Positions 45,286 to 55,062 of a stretch of 64,000 nt of DNA are shown here, piece after piece. The translations under genes were made by a program, and so were the position numbers. The stretch comes from Bin55 sp028819195 (GTDB taxonomy: Bacteria > Pseudomonadota > Gammaproteobacteria > Pseudomonadales > Azotimanducaceae): the NCBI GenBank assembly GCA_028819195.1, contig JAPPMF010000008.1:1-64000 (forward strand). Reading direction: 5' to 3'. The notes under the pieces are model-generated. The model did not search any database. It saw nothing but the letters and a program-made list of their open reading frames with translations, and had not been told where the DNA came from. The stretch's first letter is position 1. Each line of letters opens with the position of its first letter.

Positions 45286-46589
45286 TGAACCAAATACGAC
45301 GAAAAATATTAATAGGTACACTTGTTGTTTTAGTGTCATTAATTGCGACACTGATTGTCCTAGTTTTTGTACCCTATCAACCGGGCAAGACAAATGAACC
45401 AGAATTAGTTACCGTAACAGAATTCGATGAAACGGTCAGCAACAGTGTGTTTTTGAAACATAGAGCGTCTGAAGAGTCCAATCATTCAGGTAATGATTCA
45501 ATAGAGGGTTTGGATATTTGGGAAATGTGTCCGGTTCACGAATGGGCCGCGACAATCAATATTCCGAGCATAGAGCAATGGTGGGGACTAGATTTTGAAG
45601 TGTCTAACGAATGTCTAACCGCGCGTGAGCAGTATATGCTCTCAAGACCGTTTGAACCAGATAAAAATATTTTCAGATTCGTGTCTTTTAAAGAACCTAG
45701 AAATCTAGCGCAGGTATTTTCTGACCCAAAACAAGATTTTGCGAATATTTTGGAAGCTCTGCATCAAGAAGAGTGTATGACAGAAGAAATGACAGCTAAC
45801 TGGGAACTCAAAGAAACTTGTCATGCAGAGTCTTTTGGAAATTTCGCGATGTTTTATGATTTTTGTCGTCGCCGTTCGGGAGCTGGATCTAATATCACTT
45901 GGATCTATGAAACAAATTATCAACACATCACCGATACAACAGCCCCCCCGAATGAAGAGATGAGAGAAAATATACTCAATCTATGGAAAAAGTACCTAGA
46001 AACATCGTGGTTTGACGACTACTGTCTTCAATACGACTTGTCGTTACGACGCGTTACATTGGAGCAGCATCCCGAATTGTATGAACAGCTGATGGAGATT
46101 GGTAGAAACAGGGTTCACTTTCGAGGGGTAGTTGACCTGTCTGATGGCGATGATATGTTGGCGGTCCATGAGATACTGCTTTCTATCGGTGCGCGTCTAG
46201 GAGATGAAGCTGCCGCGTTGAATTACTTCCCAGGTCCGGATTTGGAGTTGAGGGAGTACTTCGACGAAAAACAGCCGTGGAGGGTTCATTGGCGGACTAT
46301 GTGGGAAGAGTCTTATCCTAGTGTAGAACGGTTATCTGCTGCCATGGATCTAGTGCAAAGCATGGAAGAGAATGGTGTTGGATATGACATGGAGTGGCTA
46401 GTTGAATTTGTTTGCAAACACCATCGAATAAGATCACGCGACTTTGACGGTAGGTTGAACCCCTCGAAAGCGCCTAGTTGTCAAACGATGATCGAGAGTT
46501 TGCAATTGGGGATGGATCCGCTAGATGGTAGACTTCCATTTCTCGGCGAATTCGAACGAGTAGCTATCGAACAACGTGTTTTTGATTGA
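45285..46589 (+). CDS. Membrane-anchored protein of unknown function
   Basis: 434 residues starting MNQIRRKILIGTLVVLV: a basic start and one span (about 8-30), so an inner-membrane protein with a large periplasmic domain. It is rich in Glu, Trp and Cys (for example WEMCPVHEWAATINIPSIEQWW in part, CLTAREQY, ECMTEEM, CHAESFG, DDYCLQYD), with six or more cysteines that could form disulfides. No known motif is seen. It overlaps the HExxH gene by one base, suggesting a two-protein complex, perhaps protease and partner or substrate. Confidence 0.65.
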   Translation: MNQIRRKILIGTLVVLVSLIATLIVLVFVPYQPGKTNEPELVTVTEFDETVSNSVFLKHRASEESNHSGNDSIEGLDIWEMCPVHEWAATINIPSIEQWWGLDFEVSNECLTAREQYMLSRPFEPDKNIFRFVSFKEPRNLAQVFSDPKQDFANILEALHQEECMTEEMTANWELKETCHAESFGNFAMFYDFCRRRSGAGSNITWIYETNYQHITDTTAPPNEEMRENILNLWKKYLETSWFDDYCLQYDLSLRRVTLEQHPELYEQLMEIGRNRVHFRGVVDLSDGDDMLAVHEILLSIGARLGDEAAALNYFPGPDLELREYFDEKQPWRVHWRTMWEESYPSVERLSAAMDLVQSMEENGVGYDMEWLVEFVCKHHRIRSRDFDGRLNPSKAPSCQTMIESLQLGMDPLDGRLPFLGEFERVAIEQRVFD

Positions 46590-46633
46590 CCCATCAGTTT
46601 ATGCTGTTTGCGTCCTGTAATACTTAGATGATA

Positions 46634-47950
46634 TTACAAGAATTTGCGCGTGAAATTGTGAGTGGAGTCTTGCAGTACAAGAACATTGTCCTCAATTCGA
46701 ACACCTCCAAACTTGACTAACCTTTCTACACAGGACCAATTTATTTCTTCATTTCCCGTCACTTTGTCTAACAACACAGGAATGAAGTAGATTCCCGGTT
46801 CTACTGTAAACACCATATTTGGTTCTATCTTGCGGATCAATCGTAAAGTCGGAAATCGTTCTGGTGCACTTCCTAAAGTTCCATCGCTATCAACGATGTG
46901 TCCCCCGAGATCATGGGTCTGTAAACCTAGCAGGTGTCCTGTTCCGTGGGGATAAAAAACGTCAGTTAACTTTTGTTCATATGCTTCCTGTGCACTACAG
47001 TTCACGATACCACAATCTACAAGTACATCAGCAATCGAGCGATGAGTAGCTTCGTGCAGTTCCACAAAATTGGACATATTTTTGATAGCTCCAATAACTT
47101 TTTGCTGCATTTCGTCTAGCCGTTCAATTAGAGTCGCAAATTCACTTCCCTCTTCATGCGCGTAAGTTCGTGTGATATCTGAGTGATAACAATGCGACTT
47201 TGCTCCTGCATCAATTAACAAACTACGGTGTGTTTGTGGTGGGGTTGTATCGTAATGTTGATAGTGAAGAACACTGCCGTGTTCATTTAGACCGACTATA
47301 CTGGGATAGGGAAGTTGGCTGTGAGATTGCTGACTTGCTTGCAAATACGCGAGATGGATATCTAGCTCACTTTCACCGTGTTTAAAAGCATCGTAAGCGG
47401 CGCGGTGTCCAAGCGCGGCGATTTCTGTTGCACGAGAGATTTGCGAGATTTCGAAATCAGATTTATATGCGCGAGTATATGCTAGTTGCTGAATGAATAC
47501 TTCATCAGGTTTTTCGACGTTTGCGTGTTCATCAAGCGAAAACGGTTCAATTCCAATTAGAGCAGTTCGACCCGTTCGACGTATGTATTCTTTACAAGAT
47601 TTTTGCAGTTCGCCCAAGGTTTCGTAGATTTCACATGTGAAATGTTCTTGCAACCAACTTGGTATGCTCGATGGTAGATACCAAAAATCTTTTGGTGTAT
47701 ACCACAATAGAGTCGGTTTTTCGTACGGTTTAACAAGCAACAAGCAGTGCTCGCAGTCGTCATAGGTGATCCACTGAAGGATATATGGATTGGCATGAAA
47801 CGGCGGGCTTTGATCATCGTCGTAATAGTAGTCCGCTTTACCTGCGACGATGAGCGCACAATCGAAATTGTGCTTTGTTAACAGTTTCGACCAAGTATTC
47901 GAAAGCTGTACTAGGTGTTCTGAATATTTATCTTGAGATACTAGATTCAT
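46634..47950 (-). CDS. pepQ: Xaa-Pro dipeptidase
   Basis: Pita-bread metallopeptidase cleaving dipeptides with C-terminal proline; cytosolic, two Mn ions. 438 residues. Metal ligands: the Asp pair in LIDAGAKSHCYHSDITRTY, the His in YPHGTGHLLGLQTHDLGG, and two Glu in TVEPGIYFIP and GVRIEDN. Length and motif order match E. coli PepQ. In enterics it lies beside fadBA; here it is alone between the unknown membrane pair and the molybdenum hydroxylase operon. Confidence 0.93.
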   Translation of the reverse strand: MNLVSQDKYSEHLVQLSNTWSKLLTKHNFDCALIVAGKADYYYDDDQSPPFHANPYILQWITYDDCEHCLLLVKPYEKPTLLWYTPKDFWYLPSSIPSWLQEHFTCEIYETLGELQKSCKEYIRRTGRTALIGIEPFSLDEHANVEKPDEVFIQQLAYTRAYKSDFEISQISRATEIAALGHRAAYDAFKHGESELDIHLAYLQASQQSHSQLPYPSIVGLNEHGSVLHYQHYDTTPPQTHRSLLIDAGAKSHCYHSDITRTYAHEEGSEFATLIERLDEMQQKVIGAIKNMSNFVELHEATHRSIADVLVDCGIVNCSAQEAYEQKLTDVFYPHGTGHLLGLQTHDLGGHIVDSDGTLGSAPERFPTLRLIRKIEPNMVFTVEPGIYFIPVLLDKVTGNEEINWSCVERLVKFGGVRIEDNVLVLQDSTHNFTRKFL

Positions 47951-48072
47951 CGTGATTCCGTAACTTACTTACCATTCGAAACGTGTGCAGACGTTTGCCT
48001 AATAGTAAAAATTATTTTAAGTTCAATCTGTAAAATTTTAGAGGTTTTCAGAATGATTACTAGGACTAGTTT

Positions 48073-48957
48073 GTGAGTAGCTTCGGATATGTTGCGCCTA
48101 AGTCAGTTGCCGACACCATTCACTTATTGCACAATTATGAAACGCGCGGCGAACGCACACAAATTCTTGCTGGCGGGACCGATGTTATCGTCCAAATGCG
48201 CACATTTGACCGAGAACCAAGAACTCTGGTTGATGTTAAATACATTGAAGAACTCAATCGAGTTTCGATTGAAGACAATGAAACCTACATTGGTGCAGCG
48301 ATTCCTTCAGGTGTACTGAACGAAAATCAAAAGCTCAAGTCGTTGTACCCTGGTTTATTGGAATCGGCAGACTTGATTGGTTCTACTCAAATTCAAGGTC
48401 GTGCATCAATCGGGGGAAACCTTTGTAATTCTTCGCCAGCCGGCGATACGATTCCGGCCTTAATTGCAAACGCTGCTAAATGTATGATAGCAGGAACCCA
48501 TGGGACTAGAAACGTACCAGTCGAAGACTTCGTGACTGGTGTTGGTACAAACTGCATGACACGTACCGAATTTTTGCTTGGGTTGATATTACCGAGACCT
48601 CGTCCTAGAACACAGGATGCCTATCTTCGGTTCATCCCACGTACTGAGATGGATATTGCGGTCGCAGGGGCTGGAGTATCACTGACGTTGGATCACGATC
48701 GAGTGTGTACTCATGCTAGAGTTGGTATAGGTGCCGTTGCACCAACCCCATTACTCGTTACTAAAGCTGCTGAAGCTTTGATTGGTACCCAATGTGACGA
48801 GACAAGTTTGCAAGCAGCGGCTGATGCGTGTCGTGCAGCCGCTTCACCAATAACTGACAAACGCGGTACAGTAGTTTATCGGCGCCAAGTGGTTGGTGTT
48901 TTGTGTTATCGTGCGGGAGTGATTGCACGCGATCGAATTCTTAATGGTCAAAACTGA
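48073..48957 (+). CDS. Molybdenum hydroxylase FAD-binding (medium) subunit
   Basis: CoxM/XdhB-type flavin subunit, 294 residues, which passes electrons from the iron-sulfur subunit to the acceptor. AGGTDVIVQM (FAD loop near residue 35) and the signature QGRASIGGNLCNSSPAGDT are visible. GTG start. It leads the operon medium-small-large, the coxMSL order. The substrate (CO, aldehyde, aromatic N-heterocycle or xanthine) cannot be told from this subunit. Confidence 0.92.
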   Translation: MSSFGYVAPKSVADTIHLLHNYETRGERTQILAGGTDVIVQMRTFDREPRTLVDVKYIEELNRVSIEDNETYIGAAIPSGVLNENQKLKSLYPGLLESADLIGSTQIQGRASIGGNLCNSSPAGDTIPALIANAAKCMIAGTHGTRNVPVEDFVTGVGTNCMTRTEFLLGLILPRPRPRTQDAYLRFIPRTEMDIAVAGAGVSLTLDHDRVCTHARVGIGAVAPTPLLVTKAAEALIGTQCDETSLQAAADACRAAASPITDKRGTVVYRRQVVGVLCYRAGVIARDRILNGQN

Positions 48958-48986
48958 GTTTAAACAGAGTCAAACGAGAAACAATT

Positions 48987-49472
48987 ATGAGTAAAGTCCA
49001 TGTTGAGTTAAACGTCAACGGTCAACCAGAGGAAGTCCTTTGTGAACCTCAACAATCTTTACTTGATTTATTGCGCGATGAGTTACACCTAACGGGTACC
49101 AAAGAAGGTTGTGGTACAGGAGATTGTGGAGCTTGTACCGTATTGATGGACGAACGCTTGGTTTGTTCTTGTCTGGTTCTAGCACCTGAAGCAAATGGCA
49201 AGAAAGTCGTTACTGTAGAAGGAATTGCTGACCAAGATGGTTTGCATGTAGTCCAGCAGAAACTGCTAGAACATGCCGCACTTCAGTGTGGTGTATGTAC
49301 CCCTGGGTTTGTCGTTGCAGCGAAAGCTCTTCTGGACAAAAACCCTGATCCAGACGAGACAACAATACGGTATTGGTTGGCTGGTAATCTTTGTCGATGT
49401 ACCGGATATGACAAAATCATTCGGGCAGTGCAAGATGCAGCGCAAGAACTCAGAGCAACTACTACAAGTTAA
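48987..49472 (+). CDS. Molybdenum hydroxylase [2Fe-2S] (small) subunit
   Basis: 161 residues with two 2Fe-2S clusters. The N-terminal plant-type cluster is bound by GCGTGDCGACTV and a later Cys in LVCSC; the C-terminal cluster by CGVCTPGF and NLCRCTGYDKI. It relays electrons from the molybdopterin site to FAD. Located 29 bp after the flavin subunit and 13 bp before the large subunit. Confidence 0.96.
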   Translation: MSKVHVELNVNGQPEEVLCEPQQSLLDLLRDELHLTGTKEGCGTGDCGACTVLMDERLVCSCLVLAPEANGKKVVTVEGIADQDGLHVVQQKLLEHAALQCGVCTPGFVVAAKALLDKNPDPDETTIRYWLAGNLCRCTGYDKIIRAVQDAAQELRATTTS

Positions 49473-49485
49473 AGGAGATAGATGA

Positions 49486-51711
49486 ATGGCAGAAGCAGTG
49501 AGAGAATTTACCGCGATCGGTACAAGACCGATCCGCCCTGACGGAGTCGAGAAAGTTACCGGTAAAGCAAATTTTGGAGCAGATTTTTCCTTACCCGGAA
49601 TGTTGTACGGTAAAGTGTTACGTAGTCCGTATGCCCATGCACGTGTAAAAAGTATCGATTTGTCCGAAGCAAAAGCAATGGAAGGTGTATTCTCGGTTAT
49701 TACGAGTGCTGATTTCCCAAAAGAGAATCCCAGTGATATGAGCCGCAATATTCTGGCACGCGAAAAAGTGCTTTATCACGGTCATGCTTTGGCTGCCGTA
49801 GCGGCTAGATCACAAAGCATCGCTGAGGAAGCGATTAACACTATCAAAGTAGAGTACGAAGTGTTACAGCCTGTGCTCTCGGCGGATGCCGCACTTGCGG
49901 AAGACGCACCACTCGTCGATGAAAACCTCCGAACTAACGGCGATGAATCGTTAATACCAAGTAATGTAGCCGCGACTGTTCATTATGAACGTGGAGACGT
50001 TGATAAAGGTTTCGAAGAAGCAGACTATATCGTCGAGGAAGAGTACCGAATTCCATCTGCTCATCAGGGTTATATTGAACCGCATGCTTGTGTAGCAGAT
50101 GTCAATGAAAAAGGTCGTGCTTCAGTGTGGTGCTGTACGCAAGGGGCTTTTGAAGTACGTAATTACATCTCCGAAGTTTTGCAGAAGAAGATTTCCGACA
50201 TAAAGGTCACTCCTTCAGAAATTGGTGGTGGTTTTGGTGGGAAAACGGTGGTTTATGTTGAACCGGTCGCAGTTCGATTATCTGAGCTCGCCGGTCGACC
50301 GGTCAAGATGGTTATGAATCGGGAAGAAGTCTTTCGTGCTACGGGCCCATGTTCGGCGACAGTTTGTCGAGTTAAAGTTGGCGCAAATAAAGATGGGATA
50401 ATCACCGCAGCTAAAGCATGGATGGCCTATGAAGCTGGGGCTTTCCCTGGTTCACCGGTCACGCCAGGATGTATGTCGATCTTTGCTCCTTATGATTTGA
50501 AAAACTTTGCCATTGATGGACTTGACGTATTAGTGAACAAACCAAAAGTAGCAGCTTATCGAGCACCTGGAGCACCACAATCGATGCACGCCATGGAGAG
50601 TGCTGTTGATGAACTCGCGCGTAAGTTAAACATGGATCCAATTGATCTACGTCTCAAGAATGCTGCTGATGAAGGTACGGAAGCACCTTACGGACCAAAG
50701 TACCCCGCAATAGGTCTCGTCGAGTGTCTTAAAGCTGCAAAAGTTCACCCCAACTACGTTAACAAGCCTGCAAAGGATGTTGGTCGAGGTGTAGCTGTGG
50801 GATTCTGGTTCAATATTGGCATGCAGTCGAGTGCCGAGATTTGGGTAGCACCAAATGGTGCGGTAACAATCATGGAAGGCAGTCCAGATATTGGTGGTTC
50901 ACGCGCGTCAATGTGTTTGATGGCTGCAGAAACGTTAGGGATTCCCTACGACTCTATAAATGCCGTGATTGGCGATACCGAATCGACAGGTTTTTGTAAT
51001 TTGACGGGTGGTAGTCGAACGACATTTGCGACAGGATTAGCCGTTGTCCGAGCCTGTGAGGATGTCATTGCTGAGTGTAAAAGACGGGCAGCAATGACAT
51101 GGGATTTAGATATCGAACAGGTTGATTGGGAAGATGGTTTTGCCGTACCTCGCCCTGGTGTTAACGTTGACGTAGATCCTGTTTCCTTTGCTGAGCTTGC
51201 CAAAACCGCAGGTCGTACTGGTGGTCCTTTGGTAGGTCGTGCTAGCGTTAATGCTCAAGGTGCTGGTGCATGTTTTTCTGTTAATTGGACTGACGTTACC
51301 GTCGATCGCGATACCGGGAAGGTCGATGTTCAAGCATTCACTGCGATTCAAGATGCTGGTCGTGCTATACACCCCGCTTATGTTGAAGGACAAATGCAAG
51401 GGGGAGCTGTTCAAGGTATCGGCTGGGCTCTCAATGAAGAATATATTTATGACGACAACGGAGTCTTGGAAAATGCAAGTTTTCTAGATTACCGGATACC
51501 AGTTGCGTCGGATGTTCCGATGATTGACTGTCAAATCGTCGAAGTACCTAATCCTTCTCACCCCTATGGGGTTCGTGGAGTAGGAGAGACTCCTATCGTC
51601 GCGCCGTTAGCTGCTACCGCCAATGCAGTACGGGATGTACTCGGTTTTCGGATCAATGACTTACCCATGTCTCCACCTCGAGTTCTTGAGGCATTGGATA
51701 ACGCTAGTTAA
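49486..51711 (+). CDS. Molybdenum hydroxylase molybdopterin-binding (large) subunit
   Basis: 741 residues, CoxL/XdhC-like catalytic subunit. GGGFGGK (MoCo), AYRAPGAP, and the catalytic Glu in GVGETPIVAPLAA are present. The active-site loop reads AYRAPGAP and not the AYRCSFR of true CO dehydrogenase (form I CoxL), so this is a form II-type or other hydroxylase, not proven to use CO. AAGGAG precedes ATG. The operon ends with a MoaD-like gene; I see no coxD/E/F/G maturation genes in the window. Confidence 0.94.
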   Translation: MAEAVREFTAIGTRPIRPDGVEKVTGKANFGADFSLPGMLYGKVLRSPYAHARVKSIDLSEAKAMEGVFSVITSADFPKENPSDMSRNILAREKVLYHGHALAAVAARSQSIAEEAINTIKVEYEVLQPVLSADAALAEDAPLVDENLRTNGDESLIPSNVAATVHYERGDVDKGFEEADYIVEEEYRIPSAHQGYIEPHACVADVNEKGRASVWCCTQGAFEVRNYISEVLQKKISDIKVTPSEIGGGFGGKTVVYVEPVAVRLSELAGRPVKMVMNREEVFRATGPCSATVCRVKVGANKDGIITAAKAWMAYEAGAFPGSPVTPGCMSIFAPYDLKNFAIDGLDVLVNKPKVAAYRAPGAPQSMHAMESAVDELARKLNMDPIDLRLKNAADEGTEAPYGPKYPAIGLVECLKAAKVHPNYVNKPAKDVGRGVAVGFWFNIGMQSSAEIWVAPNGAVTIMEGSPDIGGSRASMCLMAAETLGIPYDSINAVIGDTESTGFCNLTGGSRTTFATGLAVVRACEDVIAECKRRAAMTWDLDIEQVDWEDGFAVPRPGVNVDVDPVSFAELAKTAGRTGGPLVGRASVNAQGAGACFSVNWTDVTVDRDTGKVDVQAFTAIQDAGRAIHPAYVEGQMQGGAVQGIGWALNEEYIYDDNGVLENASFLDYRIPVASDVPMIDCQIVEVPNPSHPYGVRGVGETPIVAPLAATANAVRDVLGFRINDLPMSPPRVLEALDNAS

Positions 51712-51737
51712 CTAGCTATGTAGATGAAATCTAACCT

Positions 51738-51980
51738 ATGGCTCGAGTTGTATTCCCATCCAATCTGACGAACTATACAGAGGGGATAACGGAAGTTGAA
51801 GTGTCCTCGGCAACTTTTCGTGAATTAGTTCGTCAACTCGATGATCTATATCCCGGCATCGGCGATGTTCTTCGTAAGTCTGCTGTAGCAATTGACGGAC
51901 AGATTTATCAAGATGCGTGGTTTGAGAAGATCGGTCCAACGAGTGAAGTGTTTTTTATGCAAAGAATCGAAGGCGGATAG
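51738..51980 (+). CDS. MoaD/ThiS-like ubiquitin-fold protein ending in Gly-Gly
   Basis: 80 residues with a beta-grasp layout: MARVVFPSNLTNYTEG, a helix TFRELVRQLDDLYPGIGDVL, then AIDGQIYQDAWFEKI and a C-terminus RIEGG. MoaD and ThiS act as sulfur carriers after adenylation of the terminal Gly-Gly. It follows the large hydroxylase subunit by 26 bp in the same direction, so it likely serves molybdopterin sulfuration or that enzyme. No moaE or moeB is near. ATG start. Confidence 0.8.
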   Translation: MARVVFPSNLTNYTEGITEVEVSSATFRELVRQLDDLYPGIGDVLRKSAVAIDGQIYQDAWFEKIGPTSEVFFMQRIEGG

Positions 51981-52262
51981 ACTGCATTGAATTACTCAAT
52001 GAGCTAGTTAAAAGACTTCATCGCTCGGGACAAGTAACCAGTTGTTTGAAGTATTCAAATGCATGATACTGCAGGGTAGCACTTGGGGGTTGTTATCAAA
52101 AAGTGGTTAACAAAATGATCCTTTTCTGATCGCAGACCCTGTCAAAGTCCTTGATTGGAAAACGTTTAGTTAGTTACAAGGTTTTGTTAATTAAATTGTA
52201 ACAAATCATTCTAACATTTACCTCTAATTCCACTGCTAGCGTTACACGATTGGAGGTTCACC
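51981..52262. promoter_or_regulatory. Upstream region of the phytase-linked receptor with overlapping inverted repeats
   Basis: About 280 bp without a gene. Two overlapping inverted repeats lie 60-90 bp before the receptor start: GTTACAA (52173-52179) with TTGTAAC (52196-52202), and TTTGTTA (52183-52189) with TAACAAA (52199-52205). They could be an operator or a promoter-overlapping regulator site. GGAGG at 52252-52256 is the ribosome-binding site. A single CTGTCA-like half site at 52138 is not enough for a Pho box. Confidence 0.35.
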
Positions 52263-55058
52263 TTGCGCTACCTTGCCCTTTTCACTCTTTGCCTAGTCGG
52301 TATCTCTTCCTACGCTCAAGGACTAATTGTCGGAACCGTCGTCCATGATCAAACCGATCGGTCGATGGCCGGAGCGAAAGTTACCATACCCAGCCATTCG
52401 CTCGAAACCACAACAGATTCGGATGGACAATTCACCTTTACTGATGTTCCGAACGGAACCGCAGAGCTAGTCGTCGAATATCTGGGTTATGCGAAAGTAA
52501 CACTATCCGTTACCGTTGAGAATGACGAAACTTCGACCATTGAAATTCGTATCACTAACGATATGGAAGAATTGAAGGTGTATGGACAGGCTGCAAGTAC
52601 TGCGGCTGCACTCAATCAACAACGAGCGGCGGATGTTGTGTCGTCTGTACTCACAAGCGATGAATTCGGTCAGTTACCCGATGGAAATCTGAGTGAAGCT
52701 CTACAACGCATGCCCGGTGTATTTCTTGAAAGAGATCAGGGCGAAGGACGTTTCGTGGGTGTCCGCGGCATCGACCCCGGGCTCAACTCGACTAGCATCA
52801 ATGGTGTAACGTTAACCGCCCCGGAAAACGATACACGCGCGGTTGCGCTAGATGTGATTCCAAGCGAACTTTTGGAGACCCTAACCGTTAAGAAAACTTT
52901 CACACCAGACATGGATCCTGAAGGACTGGGTGGTGCGATTGAAGTAAAGAGTTTTTCTGCATTTGATCGTAAAGGACAAAGTTTTCGATTTAAGTACGAA
53001 CTCAACCATAACGAGTTGGAAGGAACAGTCAGCCCAAAAATTAGTGCTCGATTCAGTAATCGACTCAGTGTAGGTTCGGGGCATGATAATTTTGGAATCG
53101 CTGCATCCATGTCGTGGTACGACCGTGAATTCGGTAGTGACAATATTGAAACCGATGGAGGTTGGGTTGCAGACTTAGAAACGAAAGACGGCATCACGTT
53201 TAAAGGTGCAGAGGAGATCGAACAACGAAACTATGAAGTAAACCGTAAGCGAACCGGTTATGCACTAAACTTAGACTTTCGACCAAATATTACTGCCGAA
53301 TACTACATTCGAACACTATTTAGTGCGTTTAGCGATCAAGAATTTCGCAATCGTAAGGAATACAAATTTGATAAAGGCGATGCTATTTCCGGTACGTCAA
53401 CGAGTGCGATGTGGGAAGATTCCCGTTTAGAGCGTAGTATGAAAGATCGGTATGAAACGCAAGACATCCTATCGCTGATTGTGGGAGGTGAACAACGCCA
53501 TCGAGACTGGAATGTCGACTTTAATATTGGTTTATCAAGAGCGAAAGAAGAAGAACCTGGAAGAATCGATACTACCTTCAGGTTGAAGAAAGTTGATTTG
53601 GGTTATAGCGATATTGGATCAAAACCGGTCTTGATTGCTGGTGAAAAAGCGAACGATCCAGAAGAATTTGATTTGGATGAAATCGTCGTTGAGGACAACA
53701 GTACTGCAGATAATCAGAGTTCGTATGCTATCAATTTGTCGCGTTCGATCCAATTTGAAAATAGCGAAGTAACCTTGCAATTTGGTGTCAAACTCAGACG
53801 CCGTCAAAAAGATAACGACTTAGAAATCGCCGTCTACGACGGTTTTCCTAATGATCCGACCATGACTCCGTTTATTGCATCGTCACCTGAATATTCAATC
53901 GACGATTTTGGACCCGGGCTTGATCCTGCGATCATTGCTGCGTACGTTCATAACAATCGTGGTCAATTTGATCTAGCCACAGAGGATACACTTATCAGTT
54001 CGGCCGTAGGTGACTACGAACTAGAAGAAGACATTAACGCGTTCTATCTGATGAGCAAATACAAGCGTGATAAGATTCGCTTGATTTATGGTCTCCGGTT
54101 CGAATCCACATCTTTCAGTACGATGGGCCAACGAGTTGTATTTGACGATGTCAGTGGCGATGGCGATCCCATGCTACACCCCTACGAAGAATCGCAGGAT
54201 TATCAATCGATTCTGCCCAGCGCAAATCTACGGTATGAGTTTAACGAATCCCTTATTCTTCGTTCTGCTTACTTTCAAACGGTTGCCCGACCTTCGTTTG
54301 GTAATTTGAGTCCAGGCGGTGAGGTTGAATTTGCAGAGGACGACGGTGAGACGGAATTCAAAGCAGAGATTGGTAATCCCGGTTTAGAACCTCTAACAGC
54401 CTCGAACTTTGATTTGTCGATCGAAAATTATCTGCAAGGTATTGGTATCGTGGCTGTCGGTTTCTTCCACAAACAAGTCAATGACTTTGTTGTATTAGCA
54501 GATGTTGCTGAGTCGACCGATCTCAGTCAATTTGTCGGTAACATTGAAGTCGACGATGCCGAACTAATAGCACCGATTAACGGCGAAACCGCAAACATCA
54601 CAGGTTTTGAATTGACTTGGACAAAAAAATTCAACGAATTACCAGCACCATTTAATGGATTACTCCTCACTAGCAATGCGACTTTCTCTAATAGTGAAGC
54701 TACTTTGGAGTTACGAGATTCGACTATTCCTATGCCCAAACAGGCTGACCGAGTGTTTAACCTTGGCGTTGGGTATGACACACAAACTTTTTCATTCCGT
54801 TTAGCGATGACTTCTAAGAGTGATATGTTGATTGGTTTGGAAGATCCAACTGATCCGGAATTTGACGTTTATCAATCAGGGCATACCCAAGTTGACTTTA
54901 GCTTAAAGTACTTCCCGCGTGAACGCTGGAGAATTTCGATAGATGGAAATAACTTGACTGATGAGCCGTATTTCGCATACTTTCAAGACTCGGCCTATAA
55001 CGCACAGTACGAAACTTACGGGAGAACGCTGTCAATGGGAATTCAATATCGTTTCTAA
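52263..55058 (+). CDS. TonB-dependent outer-membrane receptor linked to phytase
   Basis: 931 residues. Signal peptide (1-19), an N-terminal carboxypeptidase-regulatory-like beta domain (about 20-100, GTVVHDQTDRSMAGAKVTI), plug (about 130-230, with LPDGNLSEALQRMPGVFLERDQ and VRGIDPGLNSTSING) and a 22-strand barrel ending in YRF. A TTG start has GGAGG six bases upstream. The next gene is a beta-propeller phytase; this pairing is known in Shewanella-, Caulobacter- and Xanthomonas-like bacteria and points to uptake of phytate or its lower inositol phosphates. It could still carry another ligand. Confidence 0.93.
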   Translation: MRYLALFTLCLVGISSYAQGLIVGTVVHDQTDRSMAGAKVTIPSHSLETTTDSDGQFTFTDVPNGTAELVVEYLGYAKVTLSVTVENDETSTIEIRITNDMEELKVYGQAASTAAALNQQRAADVVSSVLTSDEFGQLPDGNLSEALQRMPGVFLERDQGEGRFVGVRGIDPGLNSTSINGVTLTAPENDTRAVALDVIPSELLETLTVKKTFTPDMDPEGLGGAIEVKSFSAFDRKGQSFRFKYELNHNELEGTVSPKISARFSNRLSVGSGHDNFGIAASMSWYDREFGSDNIETDGGWVADLETKDGITFKGAEEIEQRNYEVNRKRTGYALNLDFRPNITAEYYIRTLFSAFSDQEFRNRKEYKFDKGDAISGTSTSAMWEDSRLERSMKDRYETQDILSLIVGGEQRHRDWNVDFNIGLSRAKEEEPGRIDTTFRLKKVDLGYSDIGSKPVLIAGEKANDPEEFDLDEIVVEDNSTADNQSSYAINLSRSIQFENSEVTLQFGVKLRRRQKDNDLEIAVYDGFPNDPTMTPFIASSPEYSIDDFGPGLDPAIIAAYVHNNRGQFDLATEDTLISSAVGDYELEEDINAFYLMSKYKRDKIRLIYGLRFESTSFSTMGQRVVFDDVSGDGDPMLHPYEESQDYQSILPSANLRYEFNESLILRSAYFQTVARPSFGNLSPGGEVEFAEDDGETEFKAEIGNPGLEPLTASNFDLSIENYLQGIGIVAVGFFHKQVNDFVVLADVAESTDLSQFVGNIEVDDAELIAPINGETANITGFELTWTKKFNELPAPFNGLLLTSNATFSNSEATLELRDSTIPMPKQADRVFNLGVGYDTQTFSFRLAMTSKSDMLIGLEDPTDPEFDVYQSGHTQVDFSLKYFPRERWRISIDGNNLTDEPYFAYFQDSAYNAQYETYGRTLSMGIQYRF

Positions 55059-55062
55059 ACAC

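Noticed and set aside
49486..51711. Aerobic CO dehydrogenase CoxL
   Set aside because: The AYRCSFR loop diagnostic for form I CoxL is absent.
52130..52160. Pho box upstream of the receptor
   Set aside because: Only one CTGTCA-like half site; the second half at the 11-base repeat distance is missing.
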